DNA of 64,000 nucleotides from a virus (IMGVR_UViG_3300048029_000266:1-64000); one strand, 5' to 3'; positions 50,168 to 57,973 are shown, counted from the stretch's first letter. Numbers and translations: made by a program. Notes: generated from the sequence alone by a model not told the origin.

Positions 50168-51478
50168 ATGCACGATGAATTAATAACATATGAGCTAGAA
50201 ACAGCTTTATTGTCTAAGCTTCTGATGTATCCTGAATTATATTATGAGAATGCACAGATGTTAAATGTGGGTATGTTTACAAACTTATTCCACAAAAAAG
50301 TTTATGATCAGTTTTTGGTGATGCAATCAGAGCAAAAAGATGTAGATTTAGTATCTATGTCTTCTGCTTTGAATTGCAATAGAGAGGAGAGAATAAGATT
50401 GTCTGCTATTTATACTCACGAAAATACTTTTTATAATGTAAAATCCTGTATTGCAGAGCTTAATGCTTGCACACAGAAAAGAAACTTACAGCTTTTAATT
50501 ACAGAAGCACACAATAAGTTTCAAAATCAAGAACCAATTGAAGACATTATAGCCTACATTAATAAGATGAATGCTAAAATAATGGTAGTTGAAGATACTG
50601 ATGTTGCTAATATATCATCACAAATCAAAGACTTTTTAATTGACATTGATAAAAGAATATCATCAGAAGGTATTATTGGTGTAACTACTGGCTTTTCATC
50701 GTTGGATGATTTTACAGGCGGTTGGCAAGAAACAGATTTAGTTATAATAGGTGCAGCGTCATCTATGGGTAAAACTAGTCTTGCATTAAATCTTGCTTAT
50801 AACGCTGTAAAAATAGCTAAACAGCCTGCACTAATATTTTCATACGAGATGTCTGTAAATCAACTTATAATGCGTCTAGTGGCGTTAGAATCAGAGATTC
50901 CTATAAGATGGATACAAAATGGACAGCTTAACGATGAAGACTTACGCAGAGTTCAACAAACTGCTAGCGAAATTATGGATAAATCCATATACATTGACGA
51001 GTGTAAACAAACGTCATTGAAATATTTATTATCTAAAACTAGACAGTATGTACATAGCTGCGGTGTTAAGCTTGTGTTTGTTGACTACTTACAACTTGTC
51101 ACAGCGAGTGTCGGATCAAAAGGAACCAGAGAGCAAGAGGTCTCAAAAGTTGCTAGGGCACTCAAAAACCTTGCCAAAGAACTAAATATTACGATTATTG
51201 CATTGTCGCAATTAAATCGTGGTGTAGGTTATAGAGCTGAAAGCAAACCAACATTGTCAGACCTTAGAGAATCAGGTGAAATCGAGCAAGCCGCAGATAT
51301 TGTAGCTTTAGTTTATAGGCCTGAATACTATGGTATAAACCAAGATGAAAATGGTGAATCTACACAAGGCAAAGCGCAAATAATATTTGCTAAAGGCCGT
51401 AACATAGGTGTGGGTACAGTTACACTAAATTTTATTAGTGAATTGACTAAATTTCAAGAGAAATCTTTAGATTTTTAG
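50168..51478 (+). CDS. dnaB: Replicative DNA helicase (DnaB-like)
   Basis: This 436-residue protein has the DnaB N-terminal helical domain ('ELETALLSKLLMYPELYYENAQML', residues 10-33) and a RecA-type motor. It has Walker A GAASSMGKTS near residues 195-204, 'IFSYEMSVNQLIMRLVA', and Walker B 'KLVFVDYLQLV'. An 'ALSQLNRGVGYRAESKPTLSDLRESGEIEQAADIVALVYRPEYY' region contains the arginine-finger sensor segment. It unwinds the replication fork. No separate loader is evident, but the DnaA-like protein at 53210 is a candidate partner. No DNA polymerase is in this window. Confidence 0.95.
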   Translation: MHDELITYELETALLSKLLMYPELYYENAQMLNVGMFTNLFHKKVYDQFLVMQSEQKDVDLVSMSSALNCNREERIRLSAIYTHENTFYNVKSCIAELNACTQKRNLQLLITEAHNKFQNQEPIEDIIAYINKMNAKIMVVEDTDVANISSQIKDFLIDIDKRISSEGIIGVTTGFSSLDDFTGGWQETDLVIIGAASSMGKTSLALNLAYNAVKIAKQPALIFSYEMSVNQLIMRLVALESEIPIRWIQNGQLNDEDLRRVQQTASEIMDKSIYIDECKQTSLKYLLSKTRQYVHSCGVKLVFVDYLQLVTASVGSKGTREQEVSKVARALKNLAKELNITIIALSQLNRGVGYRAESKPTLSDLRESGEIEQAADIVALVYRPEYYGINQDENGESTQGKAQIIFAKGRNIGVGTVTLNFISELTKFQEKSLDF

Positions 51479-51500
51479 ATTAATATTTGTATTTTTATAC

Positions 51501-51734
51501 ATGTCTGATAACACAAAACTAAGGAGAATAATAGCAGAAATTTCACATGATTTAGGACTAGATAAGAAGCTAGTGAGGCGCATACTTATATCAGTATTTC
51601 GCGAAATTGGCTTTGCAATTATATTGCGTGGTAGACCTGTTATGTTTAGAAAGTTCTTAAAAATCGTTTTTGCGATACGTGCTGGTAAAAAGATGCACGA
51701 AACATTTGATAAATATGAAACACGAAAGAAATGA
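51501..51734 (+). CDS. HU/IHF-like small DNA-binding protein
   Basis: This 77-residue, basic protein reads 'LRRIIAEISHDLGLDKKLVRRILISVFREIGFAIILRGRPVMFRKFLKIVFAI'. This follows the HU/IHF dimerisation half: two helices with 'v..il.s.f..i...i..g..V.i..f'. It lacks the long DNA-binding arm, ending in a basic tail. It lies between helicase and recombination genes, so it probably supports replication nucleoprotein structure. The fold is inferred by eye. Confidence 0.6.
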   Translation: MSDNTKLRRIIAEISHDLGLDKKLVRRILISVFREIGFAIILRGRPVMFRKFLKIVFAIRAGKKMHETFDKYETRKK

Positions 51735-52240
51735 CAAAATTAAAAACAGTTAACATTAAAGGTAAAGAATACGTTGAGGTTAACGAAAGGATTAAACATT
51801 TTAGAGGTAACTACAAAGGATGGTGTTTAACATCTGACATTGTAGAACTTACAGATGATCGTTGTGTAATTAAAGCTACAATCTTTGATGACAACGGTAA
51901 CATACGTGCCACAGGCCATGCGTATGAAAAAGAAGGCTCGTCCTTTATTAACAAAACAAGTTTTGTAGAAAATTGCGAGACATCAGCTTGGGGACGTGCA
52001 TTGTCTAATCTTGGCATTGGCATAGATACGTCAGTAGCTTCTTATGAAGAGGTTGCAAATGCTATAAATCAACAAGCAGACAAGCCAAAAGCAAAACCAA
52101 AGCTTGATGAAGACAAATTTAACAATATGCTAAAAGCTATTGAAGCAGGAAAGGGCGATGCTGTAAAAGATAAGATGCCTAATTACGACATACCAGAACA
52201 TATGTTGAAAGTATTAAATTCTAATTTAAAATCTAAATAA
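51731..52240 (+). CDS. Recombination-associated protein (single-strand-annealing context)
   Basis: This 169-residue protein has 'HFRGNYKGWCLTSDIVELTDDRCVIKATIFDDNGNIRATGHAYEKEG' and then 'NKTSFVENCETSAWGRALSNLGIGIDTSVASYEEVANAI', a motif set widely seen in phage proteins encoded beside SSB and resolvase genes. A Lys-rich C-terminus follows. I read it as part of the recombination/annealing module; biochemical activity is not established. Confidence 0.7.
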   Translation: MTKLKTVNIKGKEYVEVNERIKHFRGNYKGWCLTSDIVELTDDRCVIKATIFDDNGNIRATGHAYEKEGSSFINKTSFVENCETSAWGRALSNLGIGIDTSVASYEEVANAINQQADKPKAKPKLDEDKFNNMLKAIEAGKGDAVKDKMPNYDIPEHMLKVLNSNLKSK

Positions 52241-52242
52241 TT

Positions 52243-52815
52243 ATGAGTATAGAAGCATTTGATTTGGCAAGTTGCCAAGTAAAACCAAGTAAAGTTGTTG
52301 AGAATAAAAAGTACTTTAATGAAGGTGCGCATAGATGTCAAGTTTTATCTGTGTCAAACTCACAACAAAGACAGAACTATAATGGTGCGCCATATATAGA
52401 ATTTGACGTTGTTAACGAACAAGGTGAGTATGGTAGAGCTAAGTTTTGGGCTGTACGTGATACAGATTCACCTAAGTCAAAAGAATGGAAAAAGAATACA
52501 CTACACGAGTTTCTCACAAACTGTGGTGTATTAGATTTTTCTAATGACATAAACTCTATTAAAGCTTCAGTTGGAGCTTGGGTTAATATTTGTTTCACTT
52601 ACGAAGAGTATATGACTCTTAAAGATGGTGAGCCTGTAAAAAGAAAGGCTGTAAGGTATAGATGGTCTAGCAAAGACGGAATGAAAATTAAGTACGATGC
52701 TAAATACAATAAACCTATTTCACCTAAAGATGAACAGGAGTTTGTTAATCTACATAAACCTAGTCAATCATCTGTAGTCATGCAAAGTGATGATGATGAA
52801 AACTTGCCATTCTAA
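52243..52815 (+). CDS. Single-stranded DNA-binding protein (DUF669-like) with SSB-type tail
   Basis: This 190-residue protein has a beta-barrel-like core (GAHRCQVLSVSN, 'APYIEFDVVNEQGEYGRAKFWAV', 'GAWVNICFTYEEY'). It ends in DDDENLPF, which matches the acidic tail with terminal Pro-Phe that SSB proteins use to recruit partners. That, and the neighbours RusA and the recombination protein, indicate a phage SSB. DUF669 proteins commonly fill this role. A TTG-N18-TATTTTTG promoter follows its stop. Confidence 0.75.
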   Translation: MSIEAFDLASCQVKPSKVVENKKYFNEGAHRCQVLSVSNSQQRQNYNGAPYIEFDVVNEQGEYGRAKFWAVRDTDSPKSKEWKKNTLHEFLTNCGVLDFSNDINSIKASVGAWVNICFTYEEYMTLKDGEPVKRKAVRYRWSSKDGMKIKYDAKYNKPISPKDEQEFVNLHKPSQSSVVMQSDDDENLPF

Positions 52816-52824
52816 ATATTTTAG

Positions 52825-52832
52825 TATTTTTG
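52825..52832 (+). promoter_or_regulatory. Bacteroidota promoter before resolvase gene
   Basis: TATTTTTG matches TAnnTTTG and a TTG at 52804-52806 lies 18 bases upstream. The start codon of the RusA gene is 18 bases downstream. It is the clearest internal plus-strand promoter and splits the operon into helicase/SSB and resolvase units. Confidence 0.65.
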
Positions 52833-52850
52833 TGACGAACTCACAAGAAT

Positions 52851-53213
52851 ATGTCAATATTTATAGCAGGGAATGTGCCTTCCAGTAAAAATTCAAAACG
52901 ATGGACGGGTAAGATGTTAATCAACTCGAAAACCGTTATGAAATATATCAAAGATACTAACCAACAGTACATTGACAATAGGGAGGTTTTTAAAGAAATG
53001 GTGGCAGGGAAGAAATTTCCTGTCACTATCTCTTTCACATTCATAAGAGGATCAAAACACAAATTTGATTATATTAATCCTGCGCAGACTGTACAAGATT
53101 TAATGGTAAAAAACAAATGGATAGAAGATGATAACTGTGAATTTATGATACCGCAGTTTGAAGCTTATAGTTACGACAAACTCAATCCAGGAGTTATAAT
53201 AAAAATTATATGA
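52851..53213 (+). CDS. rusA: Holliday junction resolvase (RusA-like)
   Basis: This 120-residue protein matches the RusA length and order: 'GNVPSSKNSKRWTG' (basic N-terminal loop), then 'KFDYINPAQTVQDLMVKNKWIEDDNCEFMIPQF', with Asp73, Asp83 and Asp93/94 as the metal-binding acidic residues. RusA cleaves four-way junctions, resolving replication or recombination intermediates before packaging. Its stop overlaps the next start (ATGA). Confidence 0.9.
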   Translation: MSIFIAGNVPSSKNSKRWTGKMLINSKTVMKYIKDTNQQYIDNREVFKEMVAGKKFPVTISFTFIRGSKHKFDYINPAQTVQDLMVKNKWIEDDNCEFMIPQFEAYSYDKLNPGVIIKII

Positions 53214-53668
53214 ATACAATAGAAGATTTTTTAGATGCTTACATTGAAAGCAATAATCTCAATAAGCAAGAATTTACATCTAGCTCTCGAAGAAGAGAAT
53301 TGGTAGATGCAAGAATGGTTTATTGTTCTGTTGCTCGTAAATGTGGTGACTTTACTTTAAAACAAATAGGTCAAAGCATTAACAGAGATCATGCTACAGC
53401 TTTGCACGCCATAAGAAATTATGATGTGTTGAGTGAAATGGACAAGGATCTAGTAAATAAATACAACAAGACTGTGGTATTATACAACATGTTGTTTTAT
53501 ACGCCAGACGCTAAGTCTAATGCACTTATGGATACTTTGTTTAGAAGCAATAGTAAACTAAGAAAACTAATTACTATTAGAGACTCTCGTATTGAAATAC
53601 AAAACGAAGAGATTAAAGGTTTAAAAAATAAAATTAAATTAATTGTTAAAGAACTCACAAATGAATAG
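53210..53668 (+). CDS. DnaA domain IV-like protein (origin-binding helix-turn-helix)
   Basis: Residues 34-72 of this 152-residue protein (ARMVYCSVARKCGDFTLKQIGQSINRDHATALHAIRNY) match the DnaA C-terminal domain: 'lkqIG...nRDHaTalhai', including the DHAT signature that contacts DnaA boxes. The AAA+ motor of DnaA is absent; the rest is helical (coiled coil near the end). It could bind phage or host DnaA boxes, or recruit the helicase. It sits in the replication operon. Confidence 0.8.
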   Translation: MNTIEDFLDAYIESNNLNKQEFTSSSRRRELVDARMVYCSVARKCGDFTLKQIGQSINRDHATALHAIRNYDVLSEMDKDLVNKYNKTVVLYNMLFYTPDAKSNALMDTLFRSNSKLRKLITIRDSRIEIQNEEIKGLKNKIKLIVKELTNE

Positions 53669-53996
53669 AACAAAAAACACTAAAAAGAAAATAAACGTAG
53701 ATGGTAAAGATGTGAAAGTAGATTTATCTGTATATAAAGTACTTGAAAATTTATCAGAAGCATTAAAAGCGCATGAAATTGCGTTACTAACATGGGTACA
53801 CAAAGTGTACAATGAAAAAGATAAGGCTGATCATAGCCAAGAAGAAAGCGCATTGTTTCAGTATTGCATGATGATACCTGACGCATTGAATATATTAAAA
53901 CGAATGAACGACATAGATGAAGAAAATAGAAAGGAAGGATCTGATGACAGCTCAGATAAGATCGGAGCTACAGAAGATAACGGATCTGTTAATTAG
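53661..53996 (+). CDS. Uncharacterised helical early protein
   Basis: I use MNRTKNTKKK at 53661 (111 residues), which overlaps the previous stop by 8 bases. Lys-rich start, then 'GKDVKVDLSVYKVLENLSEALKAHEIALLTWVHKVYNEKD', then an acidic tail (DDSSDKIGATEDNG). It may bind nucleic acid or protein partners; no family. Its end overlaps the start of the Nmad1-like gene. Confidence 0.58.
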   Translation: MNRTKNTKKKINVDGKDVKVDLSVYKVLENLSEALKAHEIALLTWVHKVYNEKDKADHSQEESALFQYCMMIPDALNILKRMNDIDEENRKEGSDDSSDKIGATEDNGSVN

Positions 53997-54207
53997 TAAG
54001 AACAACTCTTACGGTAACTCAGCAACACAACCAGCCAATATCTTTTCAAAAGGTAACGCTGTTGATAGCATTTCTGCACGTATTGACGATAAGTTAATGC
54101 GAATTAAAAACAAAGGCATCAATCACAATACATTAGATACTGTCGATGATTTGATAGGTTATTTAGTATTGTTGAAAATAGCTTATTCCGAAAACGAAAT
54201 AAAATAA
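53944..54207 (+). CDS. Nmad1-like (DUF1599) protein
   Basis: I chose the ATG at 53944 (MTAQIRSEL, 87 residues) because a purine-rich GGAAGGA lies 6 bases before it; an earlier ATG at 53917 is possible. 'KITDLLISKNNSYGNSATQPANIFS', 'ISARIDDKLMRIKN' and 'LDTVDDLIGYLVLLKIAY' match the Nmad1 (DUF1599) family, associated with nucleotide modification or dNTP metabolism. The K.nsYG and DDxxGYL motifs are the conserved core. Substrate unknown. Confidence 0.7.
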   Translation: MTAQIRSELQKITDLLISKNNSYGNSATQPANIFSKGNAVDSISARIDDKLMRIKNKGINHNTLDTVDDLIGYLVLLKIAYSENEIK

Positions 54208-54216
54208 GATATTTTG

Positions 54217-54224
54217 TATCTTTG
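54217..54224 (+). promoter_or_regulatory. Bacteroidota -7 box (TATCTTTG)
   Basis: TATCTTTG fits TAnnTTTG; no TTG is present at the usual upstream distance. It stands at the head of a 113-base leader with two strong hairpins before the gene at 54321. Confidence 0.5.
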
Positions 54225-54235
54225 TATTTCTTCTC

Positions 54236-54320
54236 GGACAGTTCTGTCCTTTGTGTATTCATAGTTGGTTGTCGAAGTCCCTGGTTCTCCAGGGATTTTG
54301 GCCTCTAACAACTTTTAACT
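54236..54320 (+). ncRNA. Structured 5' leader with two hairpins
   Basis: Hairpin 1: GGACAG/CTGTCC with a TT loop (54236-54249). Hairpin 2: TCCCTGG/CCAGGGA with a TTCT loop (54278-54295), followed by TTTTGGCC. An outer AGTTG/CAACT pairing can close the second part. The GC-rich hairpin plus T-run could act as a transcription attenuator before the gene at 54321. No known riboswitch recognised. Confidence 0.5.
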
Positions 54321-54653
54321 ATGGAACCTATAGAATACTGGCAAATAGATAAGATAGAATCTTTGTTACAACTCTGTCCTTATAATAATGATTACAGAGA
54401 TAAAATAATGGATAACCTCCCAGAAACTAAAGAGGAGGCTAATTTATTATTAGACAAACTTTGGTTTGATCATATACCAAGAGATCCAAAAGATCAATTT
54501 GATAAAATGATTAAAATGAAAACATTAATCAAAATAGATTTTAAATACGAGTATGTTTGTGATGACTGTGGTGAAAACTGGATAAGTAGAACTAAAGATA
54601 CATTATGTACATCTTGTTTAAGTCCAAATATTAAACAAATTACTGATGAATGA
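54321..54653 (+). CDS. Zinc-ribbon protein behind structured leader
   Basis: This 110-residue protein begins with an acidic helical half ('EYWQIDKIESLLQLCPYNNDYRDKI', 'KEEANLLLDKLWFD') and ends with a zinc ribbon 'YEYVCDDCGENWISRTKDTLCTSCLSPN' (CxxC...CxxC). It may be a small transcription- or DNA-binding factor. It is the first gene after the attenuator-like leader. Confidence 0.65.
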   Translation: MEPIEYWQIDKIESLLQLCPYNNDYRDKIMDNLPETKEEANLLLDKLWFDHIPRDPKDQFDKMIKMKTLIKIDFKYEYVCDDCGENWISRTKDTLCTSCLSPNIKQITDE

Positions 54654-54900
54654 AAATGACGTAGACATAGCATTGTGCATTGCAATGTTTAGATGTTTTA
54701 ACGAACAGTTGTATGCTCTTAAAGGCGTACATTCATCTTTGCTTAAAAAGAAATTTAATCATTTAGTTAAAGTTGCTAAGCAATATGATGATGAAATTGT
54801 AAAGCAAAGCAAACACGACGTTGAGGTCGATATTTTATACGACAAAATGATGGACATTATGGTCGAAATAAAACTACAAATATTAAAAGAAAATGAGTAA
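54646..54900 (+). CDS. Small helical protein
   Basis: This 84-residue protein is helical and charged: 'ALCIAMFRCFNEQLYALKGVHSSLLKKKFNHLVKVAKQYDDEIVKQSKHD'. No domain is recognised. It overlaps the stop of the zinc-ribbon gene by 8 bases and the next start by 8 bases. Confidence 0.58.
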   Translation: MNENDVDIALCIAMFRCFNEQLYALKGVHSSLLKKKFNHLVKVAKQYDDEIVKQSKHDVEVDILYDKMMDIMVEIKLQILKENE

Positions 54901-55285
54901 AAACACAATTGTATTTGAAGGCGGTATTGACGGCATTAGAACAATGGCTGACAATACTGTAAGAGTTAATATAGGCACACCTGAACTATCGCCTGATGTT
55001 GTAGGTCATATGTACTCTATGCTTAAACAGCCTGGATACGTAGTTATATCTACTATGCCTATTTCACAAAAACAAATAGACGCCGTAGAATCTGCTACTA
55101 TAGATAGAGAGTTTGAAGAAAAAACACCGTCGCAAAGATTGCGTAATGTGTTATACGTGCTTTGGGAACAACAACAACCTAAAGAAACTAATAGTGAAGG
55201 AATTACTACATACATAGATTTTGACCTATACTATAAGCGTAAGATGAATGAGCTAATTACATTCATTAAAAATAAACTATCATGA
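54893..55285 (+). CDS. Uncharacterised early protein
   Basis: This 130-residue protein has a beta-rich start ('TIVFEGGIDGIRTMADNTVRVNIGTPELSPDVVGHMYSML', then 'GYVVISTMPI'), followed by a helical 'TIDREFEEKTPSQRLRNVLYVLWEQ' and a Lys-rich end. The 'D.T.rv...tpEls.~.~~.l......gyv.i.~~~i' pattern recurs in phage proteins of unknown function. It overlaps the radical SAM gene as ATGA. Confidence 0.6.
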   Translation: MSKNTIVFEGGIDGIRTMADNTVRVNIGTPELSPDVVGHMYSMLKQPGYVVISTMPISQKQIDAVESATIDREFEEKTPSQRLRNVLYVLWEQQQPKETNSEGITTYIDFDLYYKRKMNELITFIKNKLS

Positions 55286-56136
55286 TAACAAAGGACACTA
55301 GGAAAACTTTTAAAATCAGAAAGTCTGGTAGATCAACTGATTTTATTAGCCCTAGTTTCGGACACGGATGTTTGTATGATTGTAGTTATTGCTACATGAA
55401 AAGACACAAACCTACTGGATTGAGTATTGCTACAAATTCTGAAGATATACTAACAAGTATAAACAACCATGCTTATTTTGCTTGCGTTGATAAACCAAAT
55501 CAAACACATCCTAAATACATAACATACGATATAAGCTGTAATGAAGACTTTGCTTTACACGCTAAGTATCATGACTGGGAAGGTATATTTAATTTTTTCA
55601 AAGAACATCCTGTTGCTATGGGTAGTTTTGCTACTAAATATGTTAATCCTGATTTATGTACATATAATCCTGAAGGTAAAATACGTATAAGGTTTAGTTT
55701 AATGCCACAAAAAATGGCTGATATACACGAACCTAATACGTCTAAAATAATTGATCGTATTAAAGCTATTAACGCTTTTATAGATGCAGGATATGATGTA
55801 CACGTAAACTTTAGTCCTGTTATTTTATATAAAGGATGGCTTGAAGACTACGAAGATCTTTTTGTTATGCTGGATAATTATGTAGAATATAAAGATGTTG
55901 TAAAAGCTGAGGTTATATTCTTGACACATAACGCCAAAAAACATATAACAAACCTTTCTAGACTTATTAATAGCGAGGATCATTTATGGGCGCCACAAAT
56001 ACAAGAAACGAAAACATCACAATATGGTGGTGAAAATATTAGATATAAACGAGATATAAAAAGTTTATGTATAAAATCTTTTGTAGATTTGCATGACCAA
56101 ATAATACCTTGGAACACAATTAGATATATATTTTAA
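55282..56136 (+). CDS. Radical SAM protein (spore photoproduct lyase-like)
   Basis: This 284-residue protein carries the radical SAM cluster at residues 30-37 (CLYDCSYC, C-x3-C-x2-C) preceded by 'SPSFGHG' as in spore photoproduct lyase-like members. A TIM-barrel-like body follows: 'YDISCNEDFALHAK', 'MGSFATKYVN', 'IRIRFSLMPQKMADIHEPNTSKIIDRIKAINAFIDAGYDVHVNFSPVILY'. It could repair or modify DNA bases, or build a modified nucleotide. The fold is well supported, the reaction is unknown. Confidence 0.82.
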   Translation: MITKDTRKTFKIRKSGRSTDFISPSFGHGCLYDCSYCYMKRHKPTGLSIATNSEDILTSINNHAYFACVDKPNQTHPKYITYDISCNEDFALHAKYHDWEGIFNFFKEHPVAMGSFATKYVNPDLCTYNPEGKIRIRFSLMPQKMADIHEPNTSKIIDRIKAINAFIDAGYDVHVNFSPVILYKGWLEDYEDLFVMLDNYVEYKDVVKAEVIFLTHNAKKHITNLSRLINSEDHLWAPQIQETKTSQYGGENIRYKRDIKSLCIKSFVDLHDQIIPWNTIRYIF

Positions 56137-56137
56137 T

Positions 56138-56236
56138 ATGACTTATAAAGGAAGATTAACTGCTTACAGAAGATGGCTTGTTAAACAACTTAAAAAGGTT
56201 GATAAAGCTTTATTAGCTATAAACAATTCAAAATGA
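56138..56236 (+). CDS. 32-residue basic peptide
   Basis: The frame starts one base after the radical SAM stop and ends in ATGA overlapping the next gene. It encodes a Lys/Arg/Leu-rich helix (GRLTAYRRWLVKQLKKVDKALLAI). Tight coupling on both sides supports a real small gene. Basic helices of this size often bind nucleic acid, but no family is known. Confidence 0.5.
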   Translation: MTYKGRLTAYRRWLVKQLKKVDKALLAINNSK

Positions 56237-56415
56237 AAAAGACAACACACAAATTACTTAAACAAGCTCATATAATTATTAATGAAGCTACTGGTACAGA
56301 CGTAAGTAAAACTTCTAGAGAAAACGCAAAGCGTGAAGCTAGAAAACTGTACAGAAAGATTAAGGATATTGATCCAAAAATTTACAATATTCTTGAGCCT
56401 GAAATTAATGAGTAG
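56233..56415 (+). CDS. 60-residue basic protein, last rightward gene
   Basis: This protein is Lys/Arg-rich: 'THKLLKQAHIIINEATGTDVSKTSRENAKREARKLYRKIKDIDPKIYNI', helix-turn-helix-like in pattern but not a recognised family. It ends 17 bases before the stop of the convergent metallophosphoesterase gene. No terminator is visible in that short gap. Confidence 0.55.
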   Translation: MKKTTHKLLKQAHIIINEATGTDVSKTSRENAKREARKLYRKIKDIDPKIYNILEPEINE

Positions 56416-56432
56416 TTTAGTTGTTATTCAGC

Positions 56433-57710
56433 TTAGTTAACTTTAACATTATAGTTTAACTTGGCTTGCACACCGTTGTATTTACTCCAAACAAATGCAG
56501 AGGCTTTTTTAATGTTGCCTACATAGCCTTTCATATCATGCCATTCGTCTGTAGCTGACATAGATGATAAATTACGTACAGTAAGACCATTTAATTCTTC
56601 TACTGCTTGCATTTTATATGCTTTGTTTGTGTGTAAATGCCCACGGTGAACTTCAACATATTTTACCTCACTCCATATTTCTCTATATCTTTGAGAAACA
56701 ATACCTGGTAAATCATTTAACTTAGGGCCATCGCCATGATCATTTATTATTAAACATTTACCATACATATAAGACTTCATCATAGAGTTACTATTATCTA
56801 CAGTAACATTCTTATGTTCAGAATAGAACATTTCTAAAGCATCACCTATATGCATCATGGACTCTCTGTCGTGATTACCTGGAACTACACTAACATGTAC
56901 ATCTGCATACTCTACTAACATTTGTATACACTCTACTATCAACTTTCTTCCTGCTCTATACACTTCTATACCTTTGTCAGTATTGTATTGCGGTGTTCCT
57001 TTAGTAGTACTTACAATAGGCCAATCTCCATCAGAGTTTAAAAAGTCGTTACCTACTACAAATAATATTTGATTTATATAGTATCCACTAGCTCTCTTGA
57101 CTAAATGGGTTAAGGCATCTATCATTCGTCCTCTTGCTATCTCTAAACTATATTCGTCTCCGTCTATACCTATTTTACCAAGATGTAAATCACAAGCATT
57201 AATTTCTAGTAAATGTGGATCATCATCTTTATAACTATCTGGTCTTAATATACTATGTGGCTTAGAATTAAAAAGAGGAACTAAGTCATTGACTAGCTCC
57301 TCTCTTATTTTCCCTATGTTTAGCAAAGGATCAATCTTTTTTAACCAAGCTTTTGTCCTGAACATTGGTACTGTTATAGGTCTTTTAGCCTTATCAAAGC
57401 CTGTAACCTCATATGTACCAATATCATATCTTTCTACATACCATACTTCTGTATCTACTTTACAAGCTTTTAAAAGGTCATCTAGCGATTTAACTCTATT
57501 GCTATCTTCGCATGTAGCTATTGCTCCTAACTTGTTTTCCTCAAAGGATGTCTTTTCTTTAGATGTTGGTTTTAGTTTACCACGTAATCTTCTAGCTATA
57601 CTACGTACTTTTTCGTAATTTGTATCAAATAGTATTGCTGTTTGATGATAGTCTTTGTTTAACTTTTCTGGATTAGATAATAAATATTCTTTTATTTGTT
57701 CATTAATCAT
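56433..57710 (-). CDS. Calcineurin-like metallophosphoesterase
   Basis: All five motifs are present in this 425-residue protein: DLH (174-176), VGNDF (219-223, in the place of the usual GDxxD), PGNHD (277-281), NDHGD (323-327) and RGHLH (356-360). The N-terminal 60 residues look like a helix-turn-helix (LNKDYHQTAILFDTNYEKVRSIARRLRG) and may bind DNA. It may act as a phage nuclease or nucleotidase; relatives include Mre11/SbcD-type and phage phosphoesterases. It is last in the leftward right-arm operon and faces the early operon tail-to-tail. Confidence 0.88.
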   Translation of the reverse strand: MINEQIKEYLLSNPEKLNKDYHQTAILFDTNYEKVRSIARRLRGKLKPTSKEKTSFEENKLGAIATCEDSNRVKSLDDLLKACKVDTEVWYVERYDIGTYEVTGFDKAKRPITVPMFRTKAWLKKIDPLLNIGKIREELVNDLVPLFNSKPHSILRPDSYKDDDPHLLEINACDLHLGKIGIDGDEYSLEIARGRMIDALTHLVKRASGYYINQILFVVGNDFLNSDGDWPIVSTTKGTPQYNTDKGIEVYRAGRKLIVECIQMLVEYADVHVSVVPGNHDRESMMHIGDALEMFYSEHKNVTVDNSNSMMKSYMYGKCLIINDHGDGPKLNDLPGIVSQRYREIWSEVKYVEVHRGHLHTNKAYKMQAVEELNGLTVRNLSSMSATDEWHDMKGYVGNIKKASAFVWSKYNGVQAKLNYNVKVN

Positions 57711-57970
57711 TGGAATAATTTTTCATTCTCATATTTTGGTCCGTAGCCATGCTGTGATTTTAAGTCAACATTTTTGACTTTCAATTTATATTTATTTTTT
57801 CTTAGTTTTATTTTGTCTAATGCTTTATTTACTAACATAGCATTGTTAATTATCTCTTCTTCTGTCCAACCCTTAGCAAATACGTCTTTTGCTACATATT
57901 TAACTTTAGTTCTAGGCATTTCAAAAGTCCAATCTGTTATCCAAATTGGCAGTTTATTTTCGTATTCCAT
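57707..57970 (-). CDS. Small Lys-rich protein
   Basis: This 87-residue protein contains 'YENKLPIWITDWTFEMPRTKVKYVAKDVFAKGWTEEEIINNAMLVNKALDKIKLR' and ends basic. It overlaps the metallophosphoesterase start by four bases. The gene may work with that enzyme, but nothing in the sequence shows this. Confidence 0.58.
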   Translation of the reverse strand: MEYENKLPIWITDWTFEMPRTKVKYVAKDVFAKGWTEEEIINNAMLVNKALDKIKLRKNKYKLKVKNVDLKSQHGYGPKYENEKLFQ

Positions 57971-57973
57971 AAT

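Noticed and set aside
56416-56432. Bidirectional terminator between the convergent operons
   Set aside because: The 17-base gap and flanking stops contain no convincing stem.
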